Under the pieces are notes generated by a model, which searched no databases, was not told where the DNA came from, and saw only the letters and a list, made by a program, of their open reading frames with translations. A stretch of DNA of 52,337 nucleotides from positions 1 to 52,337 of the forward strand of contig JAFDEE010000011.1 in assembly GCA_019310525.1 (NCBI GenBank), in the 5' to 3' direction. Of this stretch, positions 35,208 to 43,566 are shown piece by piece. Made by a program: the position numbers and the translations under genes. Positions within the stretch are counted from its first letter, which is position 1. Every line of letters starts with the position of its first letter. The DNA is from Deltaproteobacteria bacterium. Its GTDB lineage: Bacteria > Desulfobacterota > DSM-4660 > Desulfatiglandales > HGW-15.

Positions 35208-35678
35208 CTAATCTTCGAAATATGCCATGCTCGTCTTCTTGAATTCCTTTTCACTGAAAAGAAGAGTGAAGTCTTTGATCCCGGATTTCCGAGACATTCG
35301 CTCGGCAATCCGATAACAGGTCTCCCGGTTTTCACCGTGTACCATGGTGTAAAGGTTGTAGCGAAGCTCCCCTTGGGGCCGTCTTTCGTAACAATGGGTC
35401 ACCTCCCGGAATCCCGCCATGATCTTCCCGACTTCCTCGATCCTTTCCTCCGGAACCACCCACGCAACCATGGCGTTCGAATTGAAACCGGCCTCCTGGT
35501 GCCTGAGGGTGGCCCCGAAACGCCGGATCACACCCTTCTTCTTGAGAGACGAGATCCTTCTCAGGAACTCCTCTTCACTGATCCCCATCCCTTCCGCCAA
35601 CTGCCGAAACGGACGGGGTTCGAGAGGAAGATCTCCTTGAATGAGTTGGATAATTTTCCTGTCCATTTCATCGATCAT
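35208..35678 (-). CDS. ahbB: Siroheme decarboxylase subunit (AhbA/AhbB-like, Lrp/AsnC fold)
   Basis: Part of the siroheme-dependent heme (or heme d1) pathway. The protein has an N-terminal helix-turn-helix like Lrp/AsnC (MDRKIIQLIQGDLP, then RISSLKKKGVIRRFGATL), then the ferredoxin-like domain with HCYERRP and YNLYTMVHG, the motif of siroheme decarboxylases, whose His is thought catalytic. Normally two homologous subunits, A and B, act together; only one is here, so the A/B assignment is uncertain. I set the start at ATG 35678; a longer frame to 35765 is unlike the family. Linkage to hemL supports the role. Confidence 0.78.
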   Translation of the reverse strand: MIDEMDRKIIQLIQGDLPLEPRPFRQLAEGMGISEEEFLRRISSLKKKGVIRRFGATLRHQEAGFNSNAMVAWVVPEERIEEVGKIMAGFREVTHCYERRPQGELRYNLYTMVHGENRETCYRIAERMSRKSGIKDFTLLFSEKEFKKTSMAYFED

Positions 35679-35875
35679 TTTCAAATCCGGTAGGCATCGG
35701 CTCGTCCCCTCCTGCGTCGGTGGCGACCCAAAGAGCGCGGCCCTGCAAGATGTTTCCGGGAACATTGACTTGATCCGGGAATTTCCTCGTGCCCATATCC
35801 AATCCCCGTTTCCTTGTCAAGCTGAAAGGGCGCCAAGGAAGGAGTCTGTCTTGAAAAACGGGCCGGAATGGATTA

Positions 35876-36307
35876 TTGTTCGATTCCGGGGAGGACTGGG
35901 AAAAGGAGGAAATATCCGAGACCGTGCTATTCGACAACCCCATCAGAAAAATCGCTGAAAGAAAGATCCGGGAGGCCCAGGAAAACGGAGAGTTCAACAA
36001 TCTTCCTGGAAGAGGTAAACCTCTGAAGCTTGAAGACGACCGGAATATCCCCGAGGATCTTCGCATCGCATACAAGATCCTGAAAAATGCGGACTGCCTT
36101 CCACCCGAACTCGAGGCCAAAAAAGAGATCAGGCAGATGGAGGACCTGCTGGAAACCATCCCGGACGAAAAAAAGAAATACAAACTCATCAAGAGGATCA
36201 ATTACCAGATCATGAAATTGAACATGATGGGGAAAAAATCGCCCCTGCTCGAAGAAAAGCAGGTTTATTATCAAAAGGTCCTGGAAAAATTTTCCAGGAG
36301 GAAATGA
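35876..36307 (+). CDS. DUF1992 (DnaJ homologue C28-like) protein
   Basis: The central motif NPIRKIAERKIREAQENGEFNNLPGRGKPL marks DUF1992, named from the human DNAJC28 region; its biochemical role is not known. The protein is mostly charged helices (143 residues), with no signal or membrane span. A TTG at 35876 opens this frame. A GTG at 35924, 14 nt after AAGGAGG, is another possible start and would give a protein nearer the usual N-terminus. Divergent from the ahbB-like gene. Confidence 0.75.
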   Translation: MFDSGEDWEKEEISETVLFDNPIRKIAERKIREAQENGEFNNLPGRGKPLKLEDDRNIPEDLRIAYKILKNADCLPPELEAKKEIRQMEDLLETIPDEKKKYKLIKRINYQIMKLNMMGKKSPLLEEKQVYYQKVLEKFSRRK

Positions 36308-36361
36308 CCGGCCCGTCCATCCGGGGAACCGAGCCCGGCTGACTACCCTGGAATCGGGGAT

Positions 36362-37309
36362 CTACCTGCCTCTTTCACTCCTTTTGCCCGTTCTTAGGGT
36401 TCCGATCAATTCCTTGATGGATTCGACACGTCTCTCCACGCAATAGGCCGTAAGACCTTCCAGGATATGAACCGTGGCCAAAGGGTCCACAAAGTTGGCA
36501 GTGCCCACCTGAATGGCGCTTGCACCGGCGATCAGGAATTGAAGGGCATCGCGGTAATCCATGATCCCCCCGATGCCGATGACCGGGATCTTCACAGCCT
36601 TTGCCGCCTGGTAAACCATATACAGAGCCACAGGCCGAATCGCGGGGCCTGAGAGTCCACCGGATACGTTGGCCAGAACGGGAGTTCGGGATTCAATATC
36701 GATAGCCATTCCCGTAAGGGTATTGATCAGGGAGAGTGCATGGGCCCCCGCGCCCTCTGCGGCTCGGGCAATCTCCCGGATATCCGTCACATTGGGGGAG
36801 AGCTTGACGATGACCGGCTTGTCAGTGCTTTCCACAACTTTTCCCGTAACCCTTGCGGTCATCTCCGGGTCAACCCCAAAGGCCATTCCCCCCTCTTCCA
36901 CGTTTGGACACGAAACATTCACCTCCAGGGCCGATACCCCTTCAACCCCCTTGAGGGCAGAGGCCAGTTCGCCATATTCCTCCACGTGATGGCCGTAAAT
37001 GTTGGTCACTACATGGGTGTCCAGTCCCCTCAGCCGGGGAAGCATATCCTTCAGAAAGGCCTCGATTCCCATGTTGGCGAGCCCGATGGCATTGAGCATG
37101 CCGCAAGGGGTCTCCACGATCCGTGGTGGGGGATTTCCAGCCCTCGGCTCGAGAGAAAGCCCCTTTACGACAACCGCCCCCAGGCGATCCAAATCAACAA
37201 GGGGTTGGTATTCCTTCCCGTACCCGAAGGTGCCGGAAGCGGTCATAACCGGGTTTTTAAGTACCAAGGGGCCCAGCTTGACCGATAGATCAGGTTTGAA
37301 TGGATCCAT
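36362..37309 (-). CDS. pyrD: Dihydroorotate dehydrogenase B, catalytic subunit
   Basis: Oxidises dihydroorotate to orotate in pyrimidine synthesis; cytoplasmic FMN TIM barrel. Class 1B is shown by catalytic Cys in [11 protein letters not shown], the neighbouring pyrK gene, and no N-terminal membrane helix. Other motifs are [27 protein letters not shown], and [15 protein letters not shown] with [12 protein letters not shown] near the FMN phosphate. Length 315 is normal. A gap of 121 bp separates it from pyrK, in the same direction. Confidence 0.95.
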   Translation of the reverse strand: MDPFKPDLSVKLGPLVLKNPVMTASGTFGYGKEYQPLVDLDRLGAVVVKGLSLEPRAGNPPPRIVETPCGMLNAIGLANMGIEAFLKDMLPRLRGLDTHVVTNIYGHHVEEYGELASALKGVEGVSALEVNVSCPNVEEGGMAFGVDPEMTARVTGKVVESTDKPVIVKLSPNVTDIREIARAAEGAGAHALSLINTLTGMAIDIESRTPVLANVSGGLSGPAIRPVALYMVYQAAKAVKIPVIGIGGIMDYRDALQFLIAGASAIQVGTANFVDPLATVHILEGLTAYCVERRVESIKELIGTLRTGKRSERGR

Positions 37310-37430
37310 TGCACCCTCTAAGAGCTTAAACCCTGAGTCTTGTAAGATCTGGGGCTTAAAGGTCTCTCTACTCTAAAGGATTCTGGAAGGCGAAATCACG
37401 AAACGTTTCTCCCCCCAACATCCCGGAATC

Positions 37431-38231
37431 TCAGGAATCTCTCCAATCGATTGCGGCCGCGGGAAAAACCGGCCCGTCCCGACACACATGGAAATAAAAG
37501 CGCCCTAATCCTTCTGCCGCGGGTACGGCGCAACCCTGGCAAGCCCCGAGCCCGCATGCCATCCGGGCCTCAAGAGAAACCTCGCAGGGGATCCCGCGTT
37601 CCAGGGACAGCATCGCCACTTTCCTGAGCATGGGTCGGGGTCCACAGGCAAAAACCTTCACTTTTTTCCCCGACCTTCCGGTCTCTTCAAGCCGCCTTTC
37701 CAGGAGATCCGTGACAAATCCTGCATAGCCCTCACTCCCGTCTTCGGTCGCCGGATGGAAGCCTACGTCAAAAATTCCCACCAGATCCGGAGTGAGGATA
37801 TCTTCGGCGCTCGGGAAACCCGCCAGAAAGGACACCTCCTCCCCTTTTAAAACATGAAGCAGAAAAAACAGGGGGGCTACACCGACTCCACCACCTACGA
37901 GAACCGGCTTCTCCCCACCCCTCGGCCCTTCAAAACCATTGCCCAGAGGCCCCAGAAGAGATACGCGCTCACCGGGCACCAGGCCTGTCATGAGACGTGT
38001 TCCCTCCCCGACCACACGATAAAGCACCTGGATTACGTCCCCGGACAGCCCACATATGGAAAAAGGCCTCCTGAGCAAAGGAGACACCTCTTCTCTGACC
38101 CGTATCATAATGAATTGACCGGGTTTGGCGGCCCGGGCGATCTCGGCGGCTTTCAAACCGAGCAGCCAAGTGTCGCGATTCAAAGGCCGGTTATACGCTG
38201 TCTCAGCCGATTTCTCGAATATCATGGACAC
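37431..38231 (-). CDS. pyrK: Dihydroorotate dehydrogenase electron transfer subunit
   Basis: The FAD and 2Fe-2S subunit that passes electrons from PyrD to NAD. It has the ferredoxin-reductase fold: RRPFSICGL (FAD contact), VGGGVGVAPLFFLLH (NAD site) and CGPRPMLRKVA. The cluster ligands are in ARMACGLGACQGCAV plus a later Cys in FHVCRDG. Length 266 is normal. GTG 38231 has AGGAT close upstream; ATG 38225 is equally possible. Confidence 0.95.
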   Translation of the reverse strand: MSMIFEKSAETAYNRPLNRDTWLLGLKAAEIARAAKPGQFIMIRVREEVSPLLRRPFSICGLSGDVIQVLYRVVGEGTRLMTGLVPGERVSLLGPLGNGFEGPRGGEKPVLVGGGVGVAPLFFLLHVLKGEEVSFLAGFPSAEDILTPDLVGIFDVGFHPATEDGSEGYAGFVTDLLERRLEETGRSGKKVKVFACGPRPMLRKVAMLSLERGIPCEVSLEARMACGLGACQGCAVPAAEGLGRFYFHVCRDGPVFPAAAIDWRDS

Positions 38232-38433
38232 AAGATATCCTATCAGGACCCGGCAGGGAAAGGAAAAATTGCCACCTGAAATCTTTCAGGCGTCGAGTTT
38301 ATCGAAGATGCAAGGCATCCAACGCGGTAGATTTAGTAAAATCGACCCTCCGGAAGGGTAGACAATCTTAAACCCGGATTATGCGTGAACGCTTGTTCGC
38401 CTCGGGCGCGGCCTGCCCAAGAAAGGGTAAAGA

Positions 38434-38580
38434 GATTTTCCCGGAGCGGCCTATTTTGGCTCTGGAGCAGCCTGCCTGCCGCAGGCAGGGAGAGCGGAAG
38501 AGCCGAAATCCACAGTGAGCGGAGCCATGGACGGCGTAGCGCCTGCCCGCCGGCTGTTTGGCGGGAACGTAGCGGAGGGG
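38434..38580 (+). repeat. Repeat family D, copy 2
   Basis: Matches 521-650 in order: GATTTTCCCGGAGCGG, AAATCCACAGTGAGCG, GAGCCATGGACGGCG, and the CCCGCC-GGCTGTTT-GGCGGGAACGT hairpin. The variable middle hairpin here is CCTGCCTGCC-GCAGGCAGG. The rest of the gap 38232-39015 shows no gene I can support. A possible small frame at 38515-38922 lies largely in the repeat and has no ribosome site. Confidence 0.7.
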
Positions 38581-39015
38581 ACATCTCATTACCCTTCACC
38601 TATCGGGTGCTCTCAGAATGCTTCAACATATTGTAATAAAGATCAATTTCATTTTTCACGAATAATTTGGGTTGAAATATTGCTCATTTTGCTCTCACTC
38701 TTCGGGTTAAACTTCCCCTTTTCCCGGTTATGCAAAAAACCCCAGGGTGCCCAGAAAAATGTGCGTATTTTCACAGAAAATCCAGGCCGGGTTTCCTGGA
38801 TCTGTTCAAAAAGGCCCCATCAATCAAGAGCGCCGTCCCACCTGGATATTAAAATGATTCATCAAAACAAGACATTATCTCCCTCCTCCACCCTAGTGGG
38901 CGGATCTATCCAAAACCTTTAGCGGTTCGGGTCCATCCTGGCATGGTACTTGATGAATAGATCCCGAAAGTTGGATTTGATGAGGCGCCACAGGGACTAG
39001 AAGAAAGGGGATCCA

Positions 39016-39369
39016 ATGAACCGGATGATTGCTTACTGCGGCCTTGCATGTGATGAATGCAGCATCTACCTCGCCACCAGAGAGGACAACGAGAAGAGGA
39101 GGGTTGAAGTTGCTGAGTTATGGTCCAACTTGTATGGGCGGAAAATCCTTCCAGAAGAAATCTATTGTGACGGCTGCAGGTCTCAAACAGGTCGGCTTTT
39201 CTCTTTCTGCTCACAATGTCCCGTAAGACGCTGCGCCCTTGAAAACGACCTCGAACTCTGTATCTATTGTACAAATTTCCCGTGCTGGCGGTTGAAATCC
39301 GTCTTCAAGGCTGTACCGGAATCCAAGACCCGGCTGGAAAATCTGAAACAATCTTGTGTCCATCCATAA
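39016..39369 (+). CDS. Cys-rich DUF3795 protein, C-terminus altered by a repeat
   Basis: A 117-residue protein with the DUF3795 pattern: MIAYCGLACDECSIYLAT at the start, YCDGCRSQTGRLFSFCSQCPVRRCAL in the middle, and CIYCTNFPC. The many Cys pairs suggest a zinc or Fe-S site; function is unknown. AAGGGG lies 5 nt before the ATG. The last residues (VHP, then stop) are read from the terminal repeat of a family B element starting near 39356, so the native end has probably been replaced. Confidence 0.78.
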   Translation: MNRMIAYCGLACDECSIYLATREDNEKRRVEVAELWSNLYGRKILPEEIYCDGCRSQTGRLFSFCSQCPVRRCALENDLELCIYCTNFPCWRLKSVFKAVPESKTRLENLKQSCVHP

Positions 39370-39478
39370 ACAGGCAATTTTGTTCAAGGTCAAGGAAGGC
39401 GAAGATTTTAACCATCCCGCTTTAGAATGCCAAGCGGCAGAGGCACCATACATTGAAGTATTTCGAGGATTAAATATA
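39356..39478 (+). repeat. Repeat family B, copy 2 (terminal type 1, right end lost)
   Basis: Begins GTGTCCATCCATAAACAGG, then the body TTTTGTTCAAGGTCAAGGAAGGCG, AAGATTTTAACC, CATACATTGAAGTATTTCGAGGATTAAAT. After that the sequence leaves the family, so the right terminal repeat is missing. The stop codon of the DUF3795 gene lies within it. Nothing further is recognised to 39748. Confidence 0.75.
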
Positions 39479-39748
39479 TCACGGGGAAGCAGCCCTTTCA
39501 ATCTCCCTCCAGAGAAAGGGCCCCTTGCGGTGGGATAGTTACAGATTTCACCTCTCCAGCGGTTGACTAAGGCAAGCCCTCCCGCCGCTGCTCACGGGAG
39601 ATCCTGAAAGCAATGGAACCTGCTGATTCGGCACATATTTTCAGGCGTTTTCCATTGACAGGAAAGGGGGTTTATCCGTATACTGGTCATAAAAATTGGG
39701 TGATCAACAGAGAACCGAAGCAACTACAACCCTTCAGGCAGGTGCAAG

Positions 39749-40789
39749 ATGAGATCAAGCGGGAACCTGGACGCCGAAGACTTCCACAAAATCATTGAAA
39801 GGCTGGAATACAACGAGGACATCTCTCAACGTTTTTTCGAGGTGGAGGTCAGCATTCTTTCCACTCTCAATTTTGCGGACTTCTTTGAAAGGCTGCTCAC
39901 AGAGATCAAGGAAAAATTCGATATCCCGTACGTCTGGCTTTCCCTTATCGACGAAAACGACCTCGTCCCCCTTATCGGGGCACTGGCCTCCTCCCCGCTC
40001 CTCAAAGAACGGTTGAATATTATCGACCGAAAAAATTTTCTGGAAATAGTGGGGAACAGAAAAGAACCCTTACTCGTAAACGAAGACCTGAGGCCTTTCT
40101 ACCGGATGTTCCCCCCGAACGAAAAATATCTTATCCGCTCCGCCGCCATCCTCCCAATCTTCCTGAACCAGGAACTGATCGGAAGTCTGAATCACGGGGA
40201 TCCTTCGGCCGAGCGGTATGTTCCAGGGATGAACACAACACTGTTGGAAAGGTTGGCGGTAAAGATTTCCATTTGCCTTTCCAATGTAACAGCCCACGAA
40301 AAGCTGAGGATTCTCGCCTCAAAGGATCCTCTCACAGGACTCTTGAACCGCGGTGTCATCGAGGCGGTGATGCAGCGGGAGGTCAACCGGGCCCTACGAT
40401 ACGATACCCCCCTCTCCCTCATCTTCATTGACCTTGACGATTTCAAGACTGTCAATGACAGCCACGGACATGACGCCGGGGATGCCCTTCTGAAGTACCT
40501 GGGTTCCCACCTTGTTGAAAAAAGCCGGGAAAGCGATGTGGTAGGGCGTTTCGCGGGCGACGAATTCGTTATTCTCCTTCCTTCCACCAACTCCCGGGAG
40601 GCCTTGAAGCTGGCCCAGCGGATCAAGCGCAATCTTCTGCAAAATCCCTTGAAATACAACGGGAAGACCATCCCTGTATCCTTCAGTTACGGGATCAGCC
40701 ACATCCATGATGACGGGGTCAAGGACCCGGCCTCTCTTGTAAAAAAAGCAGACGAGAGGTTATATCGTGCAAAACGGCGGAAACGCTGA
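39749..40789 (+). CDS. Diguanylate cyclase with N-terminal GAF-like sensor
   Basis: A soluble 346-residue protein. Residues 1-185 resemble the DUF484/GAF sensor domain (SILSTLNFADFFERLL, then RSAAILPIFLNQELIGSL). Residues 190-346 are a GGDEF domain with DPLTGLLNR, FIDLDDFKTVND and active site AGDEF (269-273), a variant known to be active in other proteins. An intact inhibitory site RESD ends five residues before it. It should make cyclic di-GMP, the opposite activity to the two HD-GYP proteins at 12.5-15 kb. AGGTG lies before the ATG. Confidence 0.9.
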   Translation: MRSSGNLDAEDFHKIIERLEYNEDISQRFFEVEVSILSTLNFADFFERLLTEIKEKFDIPYVWLSLIDENDLVPLIGALASSPLLKERLNIIDRKNFLEIVGNRKEPLLVNEDLRPFYRMFPPNEKYLIRSAAILPIFLNQELIGSLNHGDPSAERYVPGMNTTLLERLAVKISICLSNVTAHEKLRILASKDPLTGLLNRGVIEAVMQREVNRALRYDTPLSLIFIDLDDFKTVNDSHGHDAGDALLKYLGSHLVEKSRESDVVGRFAGDEFVILLPSTNSREALKLAQRIKRNLLQNPLKYNGKTIPVSFSYGISHIHDDGVKDPASLVKKADERLYRAKRRKR

Positions 40790-40883
40790 AGCGACTTCCT
40801 CCCCACCGGTCCCTCCTTTCGATAGTCCAAAGAGGTCGGCACCCCTGCCCCTTGGGACCCTGAGCCCGGAACCCGGTAGACCA

Positions 40884-41315
40884 TCAGCAGGCTGCTCCCT
40901 TCTCCAGGATCGCCTTCAGTTTAGGGGGCAAACGGGTGGGTTTTTGCTCTGAATTGATGCAGGCATGAACGGTGTGACCGGAGACCAGGAGTCGGCCCTC
41001 TTCGTCGAAAATCCGGTACTCGAAACGGACACGGATGCGCTTGAAGGGAAAGGCCCTAGTCCTTACCGTGATCATGGCGTCGTAGCGGGTATTTCCATGA
41101 TATTGGGCGGTGGCCTCAGTCACCACCAGACCGTACCCTTCGGCTTCAACCTTGGCATAAGGGTAACCCAGGGCACGCATGTATTCGCTCCGGGCCACCT
41201 CGAAGAAGGTAAAGTAGTTGCCATAATAGACAAGCCCCATCCTGTCCGTATCCTTGTACCGGATCCTTATCCTGGTCTCATGCCAACTCACCTCTTCGGC
41301 GCATCTTGCCTCCAT
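40884..41315 (-). CDS. YbgC/FadM-family acyl-CoA thioesterase
   Basis: A hotdog-fold thioesterase of 143 residues. The 4-hydroxybenzoyl-CoA thioesterase motif is clear: IRYKDTDRMGLVYYGNYFTFFEVARSEY, with the catalytic Asp in DTDRMG. Conserved later parts are ATAQYHGNTRYD and FEYRIFD. AAGGAG precedes the ATG. The substrate is unknown, and there is no obvious partner; a tol-pal context as in enterobacteria is absent. Confidence 0.88.
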   Translation of the reverse strand: MEARCAEEVSWHETRIRIRYKDTDRMGLVYYGNYFTFFEVARSEYMRALGYPYAKVEAEGYGLVVTEATAQYHGNTRYDAMITVRTRAFPFKRIRVRFEYRIFDEEGRLLVSGHTVHACINSEQKPTRLPPKLKAILEKGAAC

Positions 41316-41541
41316 ACCTTCTCCTTTCAGATCCTTGAAGAAATCTTCGGCCCTTGTGATCGGCAGCTATTGTTAGAGGTAGCCTGGTCCGTGTCAAGGA
41401 CTTTCCCCGAATGCTTGACACGAAGAGATCCCCCCTCTATATTCCACACATTTCACTTGTCTCGTGTTTCTCTGAGTTTCGCAGTGAAAGACGATTCCCT
41501 TTTCGACCCCAGCCGGCCAGCGATCCGGAGGACCGAACCTA

Positions 41542-41913
41542 ATGAACAAGACGGAAGATTTCATCAAGGCCTACTATGAGTTCAAGGATACGGTCGATTT
41601 CTCCAAGAGCGGCTACCTCCCTGATCTTGACAATCTCGTTTGGATGCTTCTCATGGGGATTCCCAGCGTCCCCGCCGACAAGGACACTTCCGATAAGGCC
41701 TCCATGGAGGCCGTTGATCAGAGGATCAGCATCCTCAAGGCCGTGTTCGTCGAGGTGAACAGGGAACAGCCTGAGGAATTCCTCGACAAGGGTCTTCTCA
41801 CCTACGATCAAGCCGGTAAGATGGCCAAACTCATGCTAAACGAAAAGCATTCCAAGTCAGGTTCCCGGTGCTCCAGCCGGCGGTCAACCGGAAAAAAGAA
41901 CAAGGATTCCTGA
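41542..41913 (+). CDS. Unknown small acidic protein
   Basis: I recognise no family. The protein has 123 residues: a helical, acidic main part (FIKAYYEFKDTVDFS, SMEAVDQRISILKAVFVEVNREQPEEFLDKG) and a basic Ser/Lys-rich tail from about 100. No signal or membrane span is seen. GGAGG lies 10 nt before the ATG, and the codon pattern looks real up to about residue 100. It stands alone between the thioesterase and a repeat cluster. Confidence 0.6.
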   Translation: MNKTEDFIKAYYEFKDTVDFSKSGYLPDLDNLVWMLLMGIPSVPADKDTSDKASMEAVDQRISILKAVFVEVNREQPEEFLDKGLLTYDQAGKMAKLMLNEKHSKSGSRCSSRRSTGKKNKDS

Positions 41914-42127
41914 TTCATCCTTCCTCAAGCCCTCTCCTGTATCTTTTGTTTGAGCCCACCTTGAATCCCCAAGAGAGAAACGTCAAAAGCTTGACACTTC
42001 CAGTCCCCAACCTCGCCCTTTCCCTCATATTTGCAGGCCGTATTGATCGTATCCAAACCAACTTATCAAGCTGATATTACGCGATTTTCCAGACAAAGAC
42101 CCTGGTGGCATGGATTCTGCTTCATTT

Positions 42128-42330
42128 AGTGTCCATCCATAAATAGGCAATTTTGTTCAAGGTCAAGGAAGGCGAAGATTTTAACCACCCCGCTTGGGAT
42201 ACCAAGCGGGACAAGCATCCATACATTGAAGTATTTCGAGGATTAAAATCTGAGCCTGACGCCGCTTGTCACGCCGTAGCCATAACGAAGGCGGAAGATT
42301 GGGCAAAAGGGCCATTTATGGATGGGCACT
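42128..42330 (+). mobile_element. Repeat family B, complete MITE-like copy (terminal type 1)
   Basis: A 203-bp element with terminal inverted repeats: AGTGTCCATCCATAAATAG at the left and CCATTTATGGATGGGCACT at the right (17 of 19 match when reversed). ATTT flanks both ends, a possible 4-bp target duplication. Inside, CCCGCTTGGGATACCAAGCGGG is a hairpin, and GATTTTAACC faces GGATTAAAATC, so the whole folds back. It has no coding capacity, so it would depend on a transposase elsewhere. Confidence 0.72.
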
Positions 42331-42432
42331 ATTTAATTCCATAGCATTTGTTTGTTCCCCGAGGATCGAAAGAGCGGCCCCGGGAGAGAAGACAATTCCT
42401 TAAAGAACAGGAATTCCCTTTTGAAGGCCGGT

Positions 42433-42660
42433 ATGGATCTTAAATCTGGAAAAAAGAACAAAGACGAAAAGGCGGCCCAGGGCAAGGAGAACCTTGCCCT
42501 CTTCTCAAAGCTCCTGGCCTTGAACGCCACATTCGAGGCCGCGAGGGCAGGTGCTGCCGGAATCGATCTGGCGATAGACACCGAAGCCTTCAGATCACTC
42601 CTGTTCCAGGACATGGAGCTTCACGGGCAGGCTTCTAAATCTGATGAAAACCGCTGGTGA
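42433..42660 (+). CDS. Small protein resembling a chemoreceptor hairpin tip
   Basis: A 75-residue protein. Residues about 25-50 (LLALNATFEAARAGAAG, then IDLAIDTEAFRSL) closely follow the signalling tip of methyl-accepting chemotaxis proteins, normally LLALNAxxEAARAGEAGxxFAVVAxEVR. No sensor, membrane span or full coiled coil is present. It may be a remnant of a longer receptor gene or a small independent protein. GAAGG lies 5 nt before the chosen ATG. An in-frame ATG at 42352 is less likely. Confidence 0.5.
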   Translation: MDLKSGKKNKDEKAAQGKENLALFSKLLALNATFEAARAGAAGIDLAIDTEAFRSLLFQDMELHGQASKSDENRW

Positions 42661-42715
42661 TGTTTTTCGGCGAAACGGGTAGGGATAGGCACGAATAATC
42701 GGGGGCTGAAGAGCT

Positions 42716-43063
42716 TCAGGAAGCGCCCTTTTTTGATCTCCCGTTCAAAAGCGCATTGAACCCTTCGATGGCCGGCCGCCAGGCCTTGTGAAAGTGTTCC
42801 CAAAAGAAGGATTGGGCCAGAACAAGGCGATTGTGGGAAGATCCTGCATGCCTCATCTTTCGGTCCCAGGAGGCCTGCCACTCTCTCATTTCTTTACGGA
42901 ATTCCGGATCCTCGATACTGTTGAGCAAGTCCTCCACGGCCTTTTTCCGCTCTCTTTCAAAGGAGAGCCGATCCTCCTTGAAAAGCTTGTGCAGTCTGGC
43001 ATGCTCCCGCAAGGCCTCTTCACGGATCCGCTCCTTTTCCTTCTCCCAGTTCCATTTCTCCAT
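42716..43063 (-). CDS. Small charged helical protein (DUF3135-like)
   Basis: About 115 residues, nearly all helical and charged: KWNWEKEKERIREEALREHARLH, then LFKEDRLSFERERKKAVEDLL, and a more conserved-looking end HAGSSHNRLVLAQSFFWEHF. The pattern of a bulky helix containing EDxxSFExER recalls DUF3135, which is of unknown function; this is a weak match. GGAG lies 7 nt before ATG 43063. It is convergent with the chemoreceptor-like gene. Confidence 0.6.
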   Translation of the reverse strand: MEKWNWEKEKERIREEALREHARLHKLFKEDRLSFERERKKAVEDLLNSIEDPEFRKEMREWQASWDRKMRHAGSSHNRLVLAQSFFWEHFHKAWRPAIEGFNALLNGRSKKGAS

Positions 43064-43137
43064 GATGATTCTCCAGCAAGGCATCCTCGAACGACTTCAT
43101 CCGTCAATCTACTACCCCTTGGGTTTCATTTCAACTT

Positions 43138-43474
43138 GAGACCTTTGAAAAACGTTCAATTTTGTTCAAGGTCAAGGAAGGCGAAAATTTTAACCGCCCC
43201 GCTTTGTATCCCAAGCGGGACAAGCATCCATACATTGAAGTATTTCGAGGAATAAACTACTATCGGCTGAAGCCGTAAGCTTAGGGGCCAAGGGGTCGAG
43301 GGGTCAAGGGGTCAAGTGAAAAACATCTTTCTTTAAATCCCGGTTTCTCACTCGAACCCTGGACCCCTTTAATCCTTGAACCCTATTAAAATTTCAGCCT
43401 GACGCAGCCTGGTCGCGCCGTAGCCGCGGCGGAGGCGGAAGATTGGGCAAAAGGGAGCGTTTTTCAAAGGTCTC
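43138..43474 (+). mobile_element. Repeat family B copy (terminal type 2) with a nested family A copy
   Basis: Terminal inverted repeats are GAGACCTTTGAAAAACGTTC (43138-43157) and GAGCGTTTTTCAAAGGTCTC (43455-43474), 19 of 20 matching when reversed. These differ from the type 1 termini, although the body (TCAATTTTGTTCAAGGTCAAGG, CCCGCTTTGTATCCCAAGCGGG, GAAGTATTTCGAGG, GCGGAAGATTGGGCAAAAGG) is the same. A family A unit interrupts it at 43256-43388, after which the body resumes with AAAATTTCAGCCTGACGC. Confidence 0.75.
43256..43388. repeat. Repeat family A, full copy nested in family B
   Basis: ACTACTATCGGCTGAAGCCGTAAGC to CCTTGAACCCTATTA, about 133 bp. It shares with the 27406 copy both the opening and the facing GGGGTCAAGG and CCTGGACCCC parts. 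Its position inside a split family B body shows that A arrived after B at this site. Confidence 0.75.
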
Positions 43475-43566
43475 TCCTGCTCAAGAGGTCCAGTTACAAT
43501 TGAAATTTGGGGACCAAGGATTAACGCTTTCGATCTTTTTCTCCTTGGAAGGAAGGTTCGAGCAAG

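Noticed and set aside
38515-38922. Possible small gene on the plus strand
   Set aside because: It begins in repeat D, lacks a ribosome site, and shows no domain or helical pattern.
42128-43474. Closely spaced repeats considered as a CRISPR array
   Set aside because: Units are over 100 bp, few, unevenly spaced and self-complementary across their length; there are no regular spacers or cas genes.
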